Shown piece by piece: positions 1 through 8,752 of a DNA stretch of 36,412 nt. Under the pieces are notes generated by a model. That model worked only from the letters and a program-made list of their open reading frames with translations. It searched no databases and was not told the DNA's origin. Location of the stretch: assembly GCA_018238205.1 (NCBI GenBank), contig JABCTV010000012.1, positions 1 to 36,412 of the forward strand, in the 5' to 3' direction. The position numbers and the translations under genes are program-made. The first letter of the stretch is position 1; every line of letters begins with the position of its first letter. The DNA comes from Candidatus Thorarchaeota archaeon (GTDB lineage: Archaea > Asgardarchaeota > Thorarchaeia > Thorarchaeales > Thorarchaeaceae).

Positions 1-401
1 ATTTCGAGGAGATTGTTCTAACTCCCGAAGAAGTCAAGGATTTGATCGAGAAAGCAAAAGCAGAAAGGAAAAGGAAGACGACTCTGAAGAATGCACAAAG
101 TGAGAAAGTTGTAAGTGAGTCAAAAGCATTAGCAGTAATTATTCTAAATTATCTTGAGATTAGTATGCCAAGCCGAGTTAAGGTGAAACGCAAAATTGGT
201 GAACCAACGCTAATAGACCATGTTGAATCACTGCATCACGCACTGGTCGAATCCAGAGAGACATTTTTGAATTATGTACGAAAGCATTTACCTAGAGTAT
301 ATGACGAGATGGAGAAAGTACTCAATACTAAAGGGGAGGACGTAATCCTCCGAAGTTTGCGAGTCATTGAATCAGGACAGAGAATATATCCACCTCAGTG
401 A
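1..401 (+). CDS. C-terminal part of an unrecognised protein (5' truncated)
   Basis: The reading frame is open from base 3 to the stop at 399-401, so the gene begins outside the window and about 132 codons are visible. The first visible residues are acidic (FEEIVLTPEEVKDLIEKA). A lysine/arginine-rich stretch follows, then a mostly helical region. A TTG at 42 could be read as a start, but the frame has no stop before it, so truncation by the window edge is the simpler view. I see no motif that identifies the family. The stop overlaps the end of the convergent polyprenyl synthase gene by 7 bases. Confidence 0.6.
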   Translation, partial: FEEIVLTPEEVKDLIEKAKAERKRKTTLKNAQSEKVVSESKALAVIILNYLEISMPSRVKVKRKIGEPTLIDHVESLHHALVESRETFLNYVRKHLPRVYDEMEKVLNTKGEDVILRSLRVIESGQRIYPPQ

Positions 402-1510
402 TCTCGTTTCACTAAGAAATTGGACATATCCAACATGAATTGTTTGTAAGTTTCGTTAAATGGAGGATTTGTGTTATCCAGAGCTTTCTGCCCTTCTCCA
501 AGAAGCTGAACCATCTTCACACGAGTTGATTCAAGTGCGCCAGAATCACGGAATACATTTCTAACCTGATCAACTTCATCGGGTGTTATCTTGTCATCTC
601 CCAGATATTTTTCCAGTATTTCTTTTTGTTCTGAAGTACATAGTCTAAGAGCTTCAAGAAGAAGCAGAGTCTTCTTTCCTTCTTTGATATCTCCATCAGC
701 TGCCTTTCCAGTTACTGCTTCATCACCAAAAGAACCTAAAATATCATCTTGAATTTGGAATGCCTGACCAACCTTAACGCCATACTCGCTCAGAGAGTTC
801 ATCTGAGACTCCGTAGCTCTTGCCATAGCTCCACCCATCAATAGAGATTTTTCAAGAAGTGCTGCAGTTTTCATTCGAATCATCTCCAAGTAAACCTCAG
901 AGTTGGTTTCTGAATCAAAGACCATATTCATCTCTAGAATAACACCCTCAATAATCTCTTCGAAACTTTTCAAATAAAATCGAAGACATGACATACCAAT
1001 ATCGGGATCTAGATTTGATTCGGTAATTGCCAAAGCACCTAAGTTGATGAGTGTATCTCCACCAAGAATTGCAGCACTCATACCAAAATGACTTGCTTTA
1101 TCAGAATCCTGTGAAATACTAGCTTTGTACCATTCTCTATAACGAGCATGAAATGTTGGTCCACCCCGTCGGGTTTCATCATGATCGATAAGGTCATCAT
1201 GCAGAAGTGAGGCATTGTGTAATATCTCAATAGAGCAAGCTGTTCTGTAGAGACTCTTCGGGTCGATTTCACCACCAACAGCCTTACAGGCAATCGCAAT
1301 AGCTATTGGTCGGAAACGTTTTCCACCACGCATCAAATATTCTTTGAGATCAGCATAATACTGAATATGTATTGGATTTAGTTTCTTTGCTCTCTCAATT
1401 CGGGTGCCAAAAAACTCTTCTAATGCCATGTTGACTGCGGCCAGTTCTGTTTTCATAACCTCTTCAAACGTCAAATTAGAATCTCTCCAGCAATACCTAG
1501 GAACAATCAA
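395..1510 (-). CDS. Polyprenyl (geranylgeranyl-type) diphosphate synthase
   Basis: Trans-prenyltransferase that adds isopentenyl diphosphate units head to tail to an allylic diphosphate, supplying the chains of archaeal membrane lipids. Numbered from the TTG at 1510, GGKRFRP is at 62-68, the first aspartate-rich motif DDLID at 105-109 (followed by RRGGPTFH), and the second, QDDILGSFGDE, near 254-264. The motif TGKAADGDIKEGKKT is typical of archaeal short-chain enzymes. The residue five before the first motif is Ala100, where archaeal GGPP synthases often have an aromatic residue. This leaves room for a longer product, but that is inference. An ATG at 1456, preceded by GAGG, gives a 353-residue protein of normal family length and may be the real start, because the TTG has no well-spaced ribosome site. 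Confidence 0.93.
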   Translation of the reverse strand: MIVPRYCWRDSNLTFEEVMKTELAAVNMALEEFFGTRIERAKKLNPIHIQYYADLKEYLMRGGKRFRPIAIAIACKAVGGEIDPKSLYRTACSIEILHNASLLHDDLIDHDETRRGGPTFHARYREWYKASISQDSDKASHFGMSAAILGGDTLINLGALAITESNLDPDIGMSCLRFYLKSFEEIIEGVILEMNMVFDSETNSEVYLEMIRMKTAALLEKSLLMGGAMARATESQMNSLSEYGVKVGQAFQIQDDILGSFGDEAVTGKAADGDIKEGKKTLLLLEALRLCTSEQKEILEKYLGDDKITPDEVDQVRNVFRDSGALESTRVKMVQLLGEGQKALDNTNPPFNETYKQFMLDMSNFLVKRDH

Positions 1511-1587
1511 ACTCCGGTACCCCTTTTTAGGATTTCTGAAATTGTCGAATTAAAGTTTCACAATTAACGATGTAGAAAGAAGAATTT

Positions 1588-1611
1588 GTGATGGAGTGAA
1601 TTCTCCATCAC
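1588..1611 (-). terminator. Hairpin terminator after the PmbA-like gene
   Basis: A perfect 9-bp stem (GTGATGGAG paired with CTCCATCAC) with a 6-base loop lies ten bases past the stop of the PmbA-like gene. On the minus strand it is followed by the pyrimidine-rich run AAATTCTTCTTTC. Position and shape fit an intrinsic-type terminator that separates the peptidase pair from the prenyl synthase gene. Confidence 0.6.
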
Positions 1612-1620
1612 TTGTACAAA

Positions 1621-2997
1621 TTACTGACCAACAATTTCAGTGTTTGGAAACGCAATAGTTGGAATTACACGTTTATCATGAACCTCGGGATCATTAGCAA
1701 CCATAACAGCCCCCTTCAAGGACTCGTATAGATTGCCAACCCACAGAGCGTATCTAATCGGGTTTCCCAACTCACCATTCTCAATGATTCGTGCATTACG
1801 TATTTCATTTGAGAATGTACCAGACATTGGATCAACAATTGGCCATGCAAAGTGCTCAACATAGACACCTCTCTTGATTTCACCAATTATATCATCCACA
1901 GATTTTGTTCCAGGTTTTACTTCCATGGTCGTTCCAGCGCAGGCTGCTGGAATAGTAAAACGCCCAGCTAAATCTCTAGCAATCCTACGGATTCCATTTC
2001 CAGTAGAGGATAGTTCAAGCTGATTAGCATTATAGCTATCAAAAAGATAGGATTTGAGAACACCATTCTCAATAATCTGAGTTTCCTGAGTAGGAACACC
2101 CTCATCATCAACAACGGCACTGAGAAGACCTCTCTCAGATTGACCATTATCAATTATTGAGAGATTCTCACTTGCGACAACATCACCAACTTTGTCAGTC
2201 CAAGGACTCGATCTCTTATTCACGTTTTCGCCATTAGCTGCAAATGCTACTATGCCGTAGAGCATTTGGCTTCCTTCACTTGGAGCAAGAACGCCTACAG
2301 CATCATCCCATTTCTCTTTGAAGGGTTTTGCTTTTAGAACACTGAGAGCTTGGGACTTCAGAACTTCTCCTATGTTACTGAAATCAATCGAGGATAATTC
2401 TCTCGACCAACACCTCTGTACGCCTTCACCCACACCGGAGTCATCTTCCGATTTCGCTGTGAAGAATCCAAAGGCAATAGTTCCCTTTGAGCCTACATCA
2501 ATTCCTAATGAGTTCCGGATATGATATTGCACAGAACTTACACGGAGTGAGCCGTTAGGTACTGTAACATTATCAGCAGAAACACCTTTGACAACTTCCA
2601 TTGCTTTCTCCATCAAAATCGTACTGTCAGCTGCTGCTGTATCATTGTCATGATATTTATCAGGAGAACCAGAAACCTTCTTGGGTTCAGGAAGAGATAC
2701 AAACTTGAGGTCTTCATTGCTTACACGAGCAATAGACTTGGCCCGTTCAACGACATCTTCTGGAGTTTCTTGAGCAAGTGTAGAACTAGTAAAACCAATC
2801 TGCTTTCCAATAATATACTTCAATCCAATTCCAAACTCGACAAGAGAACCTCCTATCTTAGGAATGTCATCATCAATGTAGGTGCTAGCAGTCTTCACAC
2901 GAATTGAATAGACCTCGGCCTGAGTTGCACCACTTTTCTCGGCAAGTGCTACAGTCTTATCAGCAATATCAGCAATGTTCACATTAGCCACCTCCAA
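1621..2997 (-). CDS. pmbA: TldE/PmbA-family protein, partner of TldD
   Basis: Member of the TldD/PmbA (U62) family, about 458 residues, the usual length. It lacks the HExxxH metal motif found in its upstream neighbour, as expected for the TldE/PmbA subunit. In bacteria the TldD-TldE heterodimer is a metalloprotease that unfolds and degrades peptides and finishes microcin B17-type precursors. The archaeal substrates are not known. Family features are the N-terminal region with EVYSIRVKT and GIGLKYIIGKQIGF, and the C-terminal GTFSNEIRNARIIENGE. The start overlaps the end of the TldD gene by 14 bases, so the two are translationally linked, and a hairpin terminator follows the stop. Confidence 0.92.
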   Translation of the reverse strand: MEVANVNIADIADKTVALAEKSGATQAEVYSIRVKTASTYIDDDIPKIGGSLVEFGIGLKYIIGKQIGFTSSTLAQETPEDVVERAKSIARVSNEDLKFVSLPEPKKVSGSPDKYHDNDTAAADSTILMEKAMEVVKGVSADNVTVPNGSLRVSSVQYHIRNSLGIDVGSKGTIAFGFFTAKSEDDSGVGEGVQRCWSRELSSIDFSNIGEVLKSQALSVLKAKPFKEKWDDAVGVLAPSEGSQMLYGIVAFAANGENVNKRSSPWTDKVGDVVASENLSIIDNGQSERGLLSAVVDDEGVPTQETQIIENGVLKSYLFDSYNANQLELSSTGNGIRRIARDLAGRFTIPAACAGTTMEVKPGTKSVDDIIGEIKRGVYVEHFAWPIVDPMSGTFSNEIRNARIIENGELGNPIRYALWVGNLYESLKGAVMVANDPEVHDKRVIPTIAFPNTEIVGQ

Positions 2998-4372
2998 CTA
3001 CCATTTCCATCCGCATATGTGGACCTCCAGAAGTCACAGGGATGTAATCTTCCTCGCCCTTTCCACAACTACCACCTGAAAATTGGAGCTTATTTCCAAC
3101 TGCATCAACAGTTTTTAGAATCTCCAACACTTTTCCTGCAAGGGTCATGCTACGTACTAGTTGGGTGAGTTCTCCATTTTTGATTATGTATCCTTTGAGA
3201 GCTGAACATTGTACTCCGCCGCCTACAACATCTTCCATTCCAGACAATGATTTGACGACATAGAGACCGTCTTTTGTGTCAGCAATAATATCCTCATCCT
3301 TCCAATCTCCAACATCAAAGAAGGTGTTTGTCATTCTAGCAAATATACGTCTATTGTAGTCCTGAGCACGACCATTACCTGTGGGTGAAACACCCATCAA
3401 TGAAGCGGTTTCAATAGTATGCATGTATCCCTTGAATACACCATTCTCCATGATTACGGTTCTAGATGAAGGGGTTCCCTCAGAATCGAAAGGATAACTA
3501 CCTGCATACTCTTTCAAAGTACCATCATCAACCATCGTAACAAGATCGGTACCTACTTTGACGCCTACCATGTCAGTGAGAAAAGATCGTTTCTTGACGA
3601 CCTCATCTGCTTCGCTTGCATGACCACAGACCTCGTGGGCAATCAGACCAGAATTATCACCATCAGCAATCACAGTCAATTTTCCAGATGGAGGCTTTTC
3701 AGCAGATAGCAATTCAAGAGCTCCTTTAGCACAATCTGCGCCAAAAGGTTCAATGTCTATTGCTTGCACTAATTCATAACCAGTTTTTCCTCCACGAATA
3801 TCATAGTTGAACTGCATTTTATTGCCTTCACGTGCAACTGGTTGAACAACAGCTCTTGTTCGAATCTCATCCCACTCCAGCTTAGAACCAGCCGTATTAA
3901 CCAAATGGAATATTTTCTTTGTGTCAGTGTATACTGAATTTCTATTGACAATCCGGTCATCAGTTTGCAGAGATTTATCAAGAGCCATAACAAATTCAAG
4001 TTTCTCTTCAGTTGATACATCTGCAGGGTCTACCTTGCATTTCTGCCAGAGTGTCTGTTCAATAGGTTGTACACCTGAAAAGTCAAGGGGTTTTCTAGAG
4101 AAGCGAGCATTTGCTTTTGCACTCTTTGTTGCATCATGAAGCAGAGTTTTGCAAATGTCTAATGATAGTGATTCAGAAGTTGAGGACATGCCCCAACATT
4201 CTCCAACTAGAACCCTTGCAACAGTACCACCTTTGGTAGCTTCACTGAATCTGCGGAGGTCACCATTAACCACCATGATTTGAGTTGACGCATGGGATTC
4301 TTGTCGCATGTCTGCAAAGGACACATCTTTCTCTGGAATTTCCTGTATGACTTTAGTCATCATGTCCAGCAT
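2984..4372 (-). CDS. tldD: TldD-family metalloprotease
   Basis: Catalytic subunit of the TldD/TldE protease. The active-site motif HEVCGH (HExxxH) is at residues 246-251, in the context GLIAHEVCGHASEAD, as in characterised TldD proteins. Conserved C-terminal pieces include CSALKGYIIKNGE and GGSCGKGEEDYIPVTSGGPH. The length of 462 residues is normal. It is the first gene of a two-gene minus-strand unit, overlapping the start of the PmbA-like gene by 14 bases. The first residues are MLDMMTKVI, so starts a few codons downstream are also possible. The 120-base gap before the divergent fucose-isomerase-like gene would hold the promoters of both. Confidence 0.94.
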   Translation of the reverse strand: MLDMMTKVIQEIPEKDVSFADMRQESHASTQIMVVNGDLRRFSEATKGGTVARVLVGECWGMSSTSESLSLDICKTLLHDATKSAKANARFSRKPLDFSGVQPIEQTLWQKCKVDPADVSTEEKLEFVMALDKSLQTDDRIVNRNSVYTDTKKIFHLVNTAGSKLEWDEIRTRAVVQPVAREGNKMQFNYDIRGGKTGYELVQAIDIEPFGADCAKGALELLSAEKPPSGKLTVIADGDNSGLIAHEVCGHASEADEVVKKRSFLTDMVGVKVGTDLVTMVDDGTLKEYAGSYPFDSEGTPSSRTVIMENGVFKGYMHTIETASLMGVSPTGNGRAQDYNRRIFARMTNTFFDVGDWKDEDIIADTKDGLYVVKSLSGMEDVVGGGVQCSALKGYIIKNGELTQLVRSMTLAGKVLEILKTVDAVGNKLQFSGGSCGKGEEDYIPVTSGGPHMRMEMVVGGG

Positions 4373-4551
4373 ATAGTTTCACAAAGCTTTGGCAGAGTGA
4401 GAATGAAATAAGTGTTTGGAGGTAAGCATCTGGAGCAGAGAGAAAGCAAATCTTTGCTTGGTAATTTTGACAGGAAGTCAATTATCTATTCCATATGGTT
4501 GCTTTGTTCCAGTCCCAAAGTGATAAAGCACTAGAATGTAGTTTACTAATT

Positions 4552-5763
4552 ATGACCATTAATATTGTCCCTTTCTTTTCAGTTGTTTCTCCTGAAGGAA
4601 TCAATAATGAGGTTCTGAAAGAGATAGAACAGGAAGGAGTCAGAATAGTTGAAAGATTGAGGGATGTTCCTTCTGGCGAGCCAGTTTATCTTTTCATCGG
4701 AACTGGTGGGACAGAGAATGATGTTGCCAAGTTTCTCAAGTCAGCAAAATTGGATCCTCCAATCATCATTTTGAGCTATGACGAACGTAACTCACTGCCT
4801 GCTTCAATGGAGATACGAGCATATCTGGAAATGAAAGGAGTTCAAGCAATGATTGTGCACAGACCCTTAGCACAACTCCATGCGCTTCTTAGTAGATGGT
4901 CAAAATATACAAAGATAGAAGAACGTTTGAAGAGATGCAAATTGGGTGTGATTGGTGAACCCTCTTCATGGCTCATTGCATCTGGTGTTGACCCGGTCAA
5001 GGTGAAAGATCGCTGGGGTTTGGAAATCAGTAAGATACCAATAAAAGAACTGACTGAGAAATTACCTATTAAAACTGGAGCAGATTTCAAAAAACATGTC
5101 AGTAACTTTCAATCAAACGCAAATTGTCAAAGCGTCAGTGATGATGAAATTGCTAAAGCAGGGATTGTAGCTGAGAGGATTTCTGCTATCGTGGAAAAAG
5201 CCAATCTTGATGCAGTTTCAGTGCAGTGTTTCACTCTTCTTCAAGATACAGGTATTTCAGGTTGCTACTCCCTTTCATATCTCAATGACATCAAGGATTT
5301 TGTTGCAGGATGCGAAGGCGATATTCCAGCAACATTCACAATGCTATTGGCGAAGCTGATTACTGGGACACCCTCCTTTATGGCGAATATTGCCAGTGTA
5401 GATGAGGAACTTAACACAGCAGTCTTTGCACATTGCACGATACCTACTGGAATTACTGAGGAGTATGAAATTACAAATCACTTTGAAACAGGTTTGAGTG
5501 TTGGAGTTCGAGGTAAGTTGCCCTTGACCGAAGTCACCATTGTCAAAGTTTTCGGAGAGGATCTGAGTAATTATTGGGTCGCTGGTGGAACAATCATCGA
5601 CAACCTTGTGAACGAAACGGGATGTAGGACCCAGATAAGAGTAGTAATGGATGAACCAGTCGATTATTTTCTAGAGGAGTCTCTTGCAAATCACCACATT
5701 GTAGTTCTTGGAAACTATGTTCAAGAATTTTCAGAGTTCTTTGAATTCACAAAGCATAGATGA
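4552..5763 (+). CDS. L-fucose/L-arabinose isomerase-like protein
   Basis: Resembles the archaeal branch of the FucI/AraA ketol-isomerase superfamily. Two Rossmann-like N-terminal regions (GEPVYLFIGTGGTEND; LKRCKLGVIGEPSSWL) are followed by a C-terminal domain with CEGDIPATFTMLLAKLITG and a segment with FAHCTIPTGI. In true isomerases this region binds the metal and sugar. The substrate cannot be read from the sequence, and many such archaeal proteins have no demonstrated sugar activity. The ATG at 4552 is chosen because MTINIVPFFSVVSPEG fits the start of the first fold. An in-frame ATG at 4495 would add 19 residues. It is followed by a same-strand methyltransferase gene after 87 bases. Confidence 0.75.
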   Translation: MTINIVPFFSVVSPEGINNEVLKEIEQEGVRIVERLRDVPSGEPVYLFIGTGGTENDVAKFLKSAKLDPPIIILSYDERNSLPASMEIRAYLEMKGVQAMIVHRPLAQLHALLSRWSKYTKIEERLKRCKLGVIGEPSSWLIASGVDPVKVKDRWGLEISKIPIKELTEKLPIKTGADFKKHVSNFQSNANCQSVSDDEIAKAGIVAERISAIVEKANLDAVSVQCFTLLQDTGISGCYSLSYLNDIKDFVAGCEGDIPATFTMLLAKLITGTPSFMANIASVDEELNTAVFAHCTIPTGITEEYEITNHFETGLSVGVRGKLPLTEVTIVKVFGEDLSNYWVAGGTIIDNLVNETGCRTQIRVVMDEPVDYFLEESLANHHIVVLGNYVQEFSEFFEFTKHR

Positions 5764-5850
5764 GAATAAAACAAAAGCTAGAAAAACAATTAGAAACAGA
5801 AGAGGCCTTTGAGATAGATAAGGAATTCTTGAAATAAGGAGACTAATGAT

Positions 5851-6486
5851 ATGTCGCATCAGGAGATTCGTGACAGCGTGCGAATCAATCTGCTTGAGTT
5901 CGCGAGAACTGCATTCAAGATGCTTCCACCTATGGATAATCCTTCAATATTGGACATTGGATGCGGATCTGGAATTCAAACAATTGAGCTCGCAAAGATG
6001 TGTAATGGACATATCACAGCTATTGACATCGATGTACCTGCACTCGCATTATTGCAAAGGAAAATTAAGGAACAGGGACTCTCACACAGATTTTCCATAA
6101 TGAAAGTATCAATGCTTAATCTCCATGGTTTAGGAAAGACATACGATATCATATGGGCTGAGGGTTCAATCTATGCTGTAGGGTTTGAGAATGGAATCCG
6201 AGATTGGAAACAGCTTCTCACAAAAGATGGTTTTCTTGTAGTACATGATGAGAATGATAGAGTAGAGGCTAAATTGCAGATTATCAAAAAACACGGGTAT
6301 AAGATACTCGGACAGATTGATGTACAGCATGAAGAATGGGAGGAGAGATACTACAAACCTCTCCTAAGTATTCTAGCTAACAAGAAACTTCCTGAATCAG
6401 AATTTAGAGAACTAAGAAAAGAAATTGATACATTCAAGAGAACCAAAATGGGATCAATATTCTTCATTCTACAAAATAAGTCATGA
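5851..6486 (+). CDS. Class I SAM-dependent methyltransferase
   Basis: A 211-residue Rossmann-fold methyltransferase. Motif I, ILDIGCGSGIQTIELA, is at about residues 33-48, motif II (ITAIDIDVPAL) follows, and IIWAEGSIYAVGFENGI marks the motif IV region. The start is well supported by AAGGAG nine bases before the ATG. The C-terminal third is charged and helical with no recognised substrate-binding domain, so the acceptor (small molecule, protein or RNA) is unknown. It may be co-transcribed with the upstream isomerase-like gene (87-base gap, same strand). A gene-poor region of about 480 bases follows. Confidence 0.88.
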   Translation: MSHQEIRDSVRINLLEFARTAFKMLPPMDNPSILDIGCGSGIQTIELAKMCNGHITAIDIDVPALALLQRKIKEQGLSHRFSIMKVSMLNLHGLGKTYDIIWAEGSIYAVGFENGIRDWKQLLTKDGFLVVHDENDRVEAKLQIIKKHGYKILGQIDVQHEEWEERYYKPLLSILANKKLPESEFRELRKEIDTFKRTKMGSIFFILQNKS

Positions 6487-6516
6487 TGTCTTGTTTTTGA
6501 AGAAATGAGAAGAGGT

Positions 6517-6599
6517 GGCGAGAGTGCGGGAAATCGTGGTAGGAGGGGGGAGTTTCGTAATTGAGGGCATGTAACGAAAAACTAGCCCACACACTCGCC
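6517..6599 (-). ncRNA. Candidate structured RNA in the gap after the methyltransferase
   Basis: Within an AT-rich gap, an 83-base G+C-rich block folds into a long closing helix. Bases 6517-6530 pair with 6586-6599 at 12 of 14 positions if read from the plus strand. On the minus strand one mismatch becomes a G-U pair, giving 13 of 14. Inside it, 6551-6558 pairs with 6574-6583 with two bulged bases. The minus strand is preferred for its better pairing and for a TATA-like GAATATACA near 6643-6651. There is no T-loop, so it is not a tRNA. Family and function are unknown. Confidence 0.4.
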
Positions 6600-6801
6600 T
6601 TTGCATTTATGAAGAGTTTTGTTACCCGAAAACCCTCCACAAATGTATATTCTCTGCACTGACTTATTAAACTTATGTTCGGTCTAATTAGAAAATTTAG
6701 ACTTTAAAAATTATTTAATAATTTGCTCAAATGCTCTAAATCTACCAGAATAAGTTAAAACAATTCACTATATTGGTAATAGAGCGAATTCTGGATGCGA
6801 G
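6600..6801. other. AT-rich intergenic stretch with promoter-like elements
   Basis: No gene is visible. The stretch is strongly AT-rich around 6660-6780 and contains a TATA-like CTATATT at 6768-6774, about 30 bases before the small ORF at 6802. Another TATA-like block on the minus strand (6643-6651) could drive the folded RNA candidate at 6517-6599. Confidence 0.35.
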
Positions 6802-6915
6802 ATGACTAACACATGTTCGAAGAATGATTTTTCTAAGTTAATCAGTGTGATAGAAGAATTAAAGCAGGCTTTAGAAATTTTAACTTTCTACCAGATTTAT
6901 TTTCACGATTTCTGA
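6802..6915 (+). CDS. Possible 37-residue helical small protein
   Basis: A short ATG-to-TGA frame encoding 37 residues, with the core DFSKLISVIEELKQALEI, which would form an amphipathic helix. A TATA-like box at 6768-6774 is about 30 bases before the ATG, which fits a nearly leaderless archaeal transcript. No clear Shine-Dalgarno site is present. The frame ends just before the convergent terminator of the radical SAM gene. Support is only the promoter spacing and the amphipathic pattern, so it may be a chance ORF. Confidence 0.3.
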   Translation: MTNTCSKNDFSKLISVIEELKQALEILTFYQIYFHDF

Positions 6916-6954
6916 GAAAAAAGAAAGAGATTGTGTGCCTTTATGGGGCACACA
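6912..6954 (-). terminator. Hairpin plus T-tract terminator of the radical SAM gene
   Basis: An 8-bp perfect stem (TGTGTGCC paired with GGCACACA, 6932-6939 with 6947-6954) has a 7-base loop and lies 13 bases past the stop of the Tes-like gene. On the minus strand it is followed by a T-rich run (6912-6931) including TTTCTTTTTTCTC. It is one of the clearest terminators in the window. Confidence 0.7.
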
Positions 6955-6967
6955 TTAGACGATGCAT

Positions 6968-8623
6968 CTACAAATCTTCAGAAGTGAAAGGTTTGCTGAT
7001 GCTGTCCTCTTCCACCTTATTCGGCTTGTGACGATTTCGCCACTCTTCAATAGGCATTGAGAACTTCTCTTCAATCCTTGATCGGTGGATTGTGTTCATT
7101 GTGCAGAAGGGGATGATTCTGCCATCAGGCACAGCATAGTTGATATCGCAATGCTGAACACGCTCGAGATCAAAGTTGTATGGGTCTTGGAAGTGCATCA
7201 TTCCAAGCATGATAATACGATTCATAAAAGCAGAAAGTGAATCATAGTCACCACGGCTAAGGAAAGCATTGATAATATCCTTGAGAATGGTCTTCTTCTT
7301 AAAATGACGAGCTCCTGCAGCTAGTTTGGCCTTTGCCCTCTTACTAGCTCCTTTCTTCTCATCAGCATAGAGGTTTGCAATACTATCAAGTATTTCAATG
7401 AATTTCTCTATATCAATCACATCTGTAATAGGTTCATAATTACCATCGTCATCAAAGAAAAGGAAAGTAGCCATTCCACATGCAAAGTGACAACTCAACT
7501 CAACTTGAGGTCCGCCCCTTCTTATGAAACCAAGAGCTCGACCAACAGGCATCATCGAAGGTACGGGATACCACGCTTCAGGAGGTATCTTACCATCAGT
7601 CTGCTCTGCAATCAAATGAATTGAATCAGGGATTGTGATACGCATCTCGTTACGGGCAGTGTGATCAATACGACCAGTTATGCTCACGGGCTGGAAGTTT
7701 ACACATCGGACGACATCTCGGTTATCACAAGCAAATTTAATGATATCACCAAGTTGGTCTTCATTAACGCCTCTCACAACAGTAGGTACGAGAATGAGTG
7801 AATGCATTCCAATCTCACGGGCATGTTGGATTGCTTGTTTCTTCAGGTGTAATATGTCAGCTCCTCGTGCCGCAATATAGGGACCAGGAGTAACACCATC
7901 AAACTGCATATAGATAGTTGAAAGACCTGCATCACGAAGCTCTTGCAAATACTTTTTGCTCTTTCCAATTCGGATTACATTGCTTGCAATCTGCACATTT
8001 TTGAAACCTAGCTGCTTTGCCCATTTAATATACTGAGGTAAGTGCTTGCTAACAGTTGGTTCACCGCCAGCAAACTGTATGGCAGGAGCAGGAACTGGCG
8101 TATTGCGTCTTAAGTTCCTCATCATTTCAAGAACTTGTTCTGGTTCTGGTTCATAGACCGTACCGCCCTCGGCTGCAACTGCAAAACAGATAGGACATCG
8201 TAGATTGCATCTATTTGTAACATCAAGAAGGGCTAGTGCAGTATGAGACTTGTGATCAGGACATTGACCACAGTCCTCAGGACATCCTTTCACAGACTCG
8301 GTTCGTGGGTTATCGAGACCAACGGATTTGTACCACCAAGTTTGAGCCCTCTTGAACATTTCAGCGTCACCCCAGTAAACATCAATAAACTCCCCGTGTT
8401 TTTCACAGGTCTTCTTGTACATGACCTTACCATCTTCCTCGTATAGAGTCGCATCAATGACATGAACTTCGTCATTGGATAGAAAACACTCGGGACAAAT
8501 TGACTGAGTAACGTATGGAAGCTCCTTAACAGGATACTTCTCCATATGATACCTTGAAATATCACCACCATCATGATGGGTGATTGGTTTCTCTGGTATT
8601 TCTTTAACATCATCGGTAGCCAT
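6968..8623 (-). CDS. tes: Radical SAM enzyme of the tetraether synthase (Tes/MJ0619) family
   Basis: Tes joins two archaeol-type lipids tail to tail to make membrane-spanning tetraether (GDGT) lipids. Numbered from the ATG at 8623, the layout matches that family. A metal site CPEC (43-46) with CEKH (73-76) comes first. An auxiliary cluster motif GCPEDCGQCPDHK has Cys114, 118 and 121. The radical SAM motif TNRCNLRCPICF has Cys139, 143 and 146, followed by FAGGEPT. Further cysteine sites are LSCHFACGM and the late CDINYAVPDGRIIPFC. The ATG is preferred to the GTG at 8638 because GGAG lies nine bases before it. A terminator follows. The function is inferred from family resemblance; related paralogues with other substrates exist. 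Confidence 0.85.
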   Translation of the reverse strand: MATDDVKEIPEKPITHHDGGDISRYHMEKYPVKELPYVTQSICPECFLSNDEVHVIDATLYEEDGKVMYKKTCEKHGEFIDVYWGDAEMFKRAQTWWYKSVGLDNPRTESVKGCPEDCGQCPDHKSHTALALLDVTNRCNLRCPICFAVAAEGGTVYEPEPEQVLEMMRNLRRNTPVPAPAIQFAGGEPTVSKHLPQYIKWAKQLGFKNVQIASNVIRIGKSKKYLQELRDAGLSTIYMQFDGVTPGPYIAARGADILHLKKQAIQHAREIGMHSLILVPTVVRGVNEDQLGDIIKFACDNRDVVRCVNFQPVSITGRIDHTARNEMRITIPDSIHLIAEQTDGKIPPEAWYPVPSMMPVGRALGFIRRGGPQVELSCHFACGMATFLFFDDDGNYEPITDVIDIEKFIEILDSIANLYADEKKGASKRAKAKLAAGARHFKKKTILKDIINAFLSRGDYDSLSAFMNRIIMLGMMHFQDPYNFDLERVQHCDINYAVPDGRIIPFCTMNTIHRSRIEEKFSMPIEEWRNRHKPNKVEEDSISKPFTSEDL

Positions 8624-8752
8624 AATTATTAGCTCCACAATCGGATTTTACCACCACTGAACAGGGTGGTATTCAACACATCGCTGCAGGAAAAAATGAA
8701 TATAAGATTATTCAGATGTTTCATACTCTGAAGAGTGAGCTATTTTAGATAC

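Noticed and set aside
6517..6599. tRNA with GGCGAG acceptor stem
   Set aside because: There is no T-loop TTC motif, the seventh acceptor pair fails and the interior does not form D or anticodon arms.
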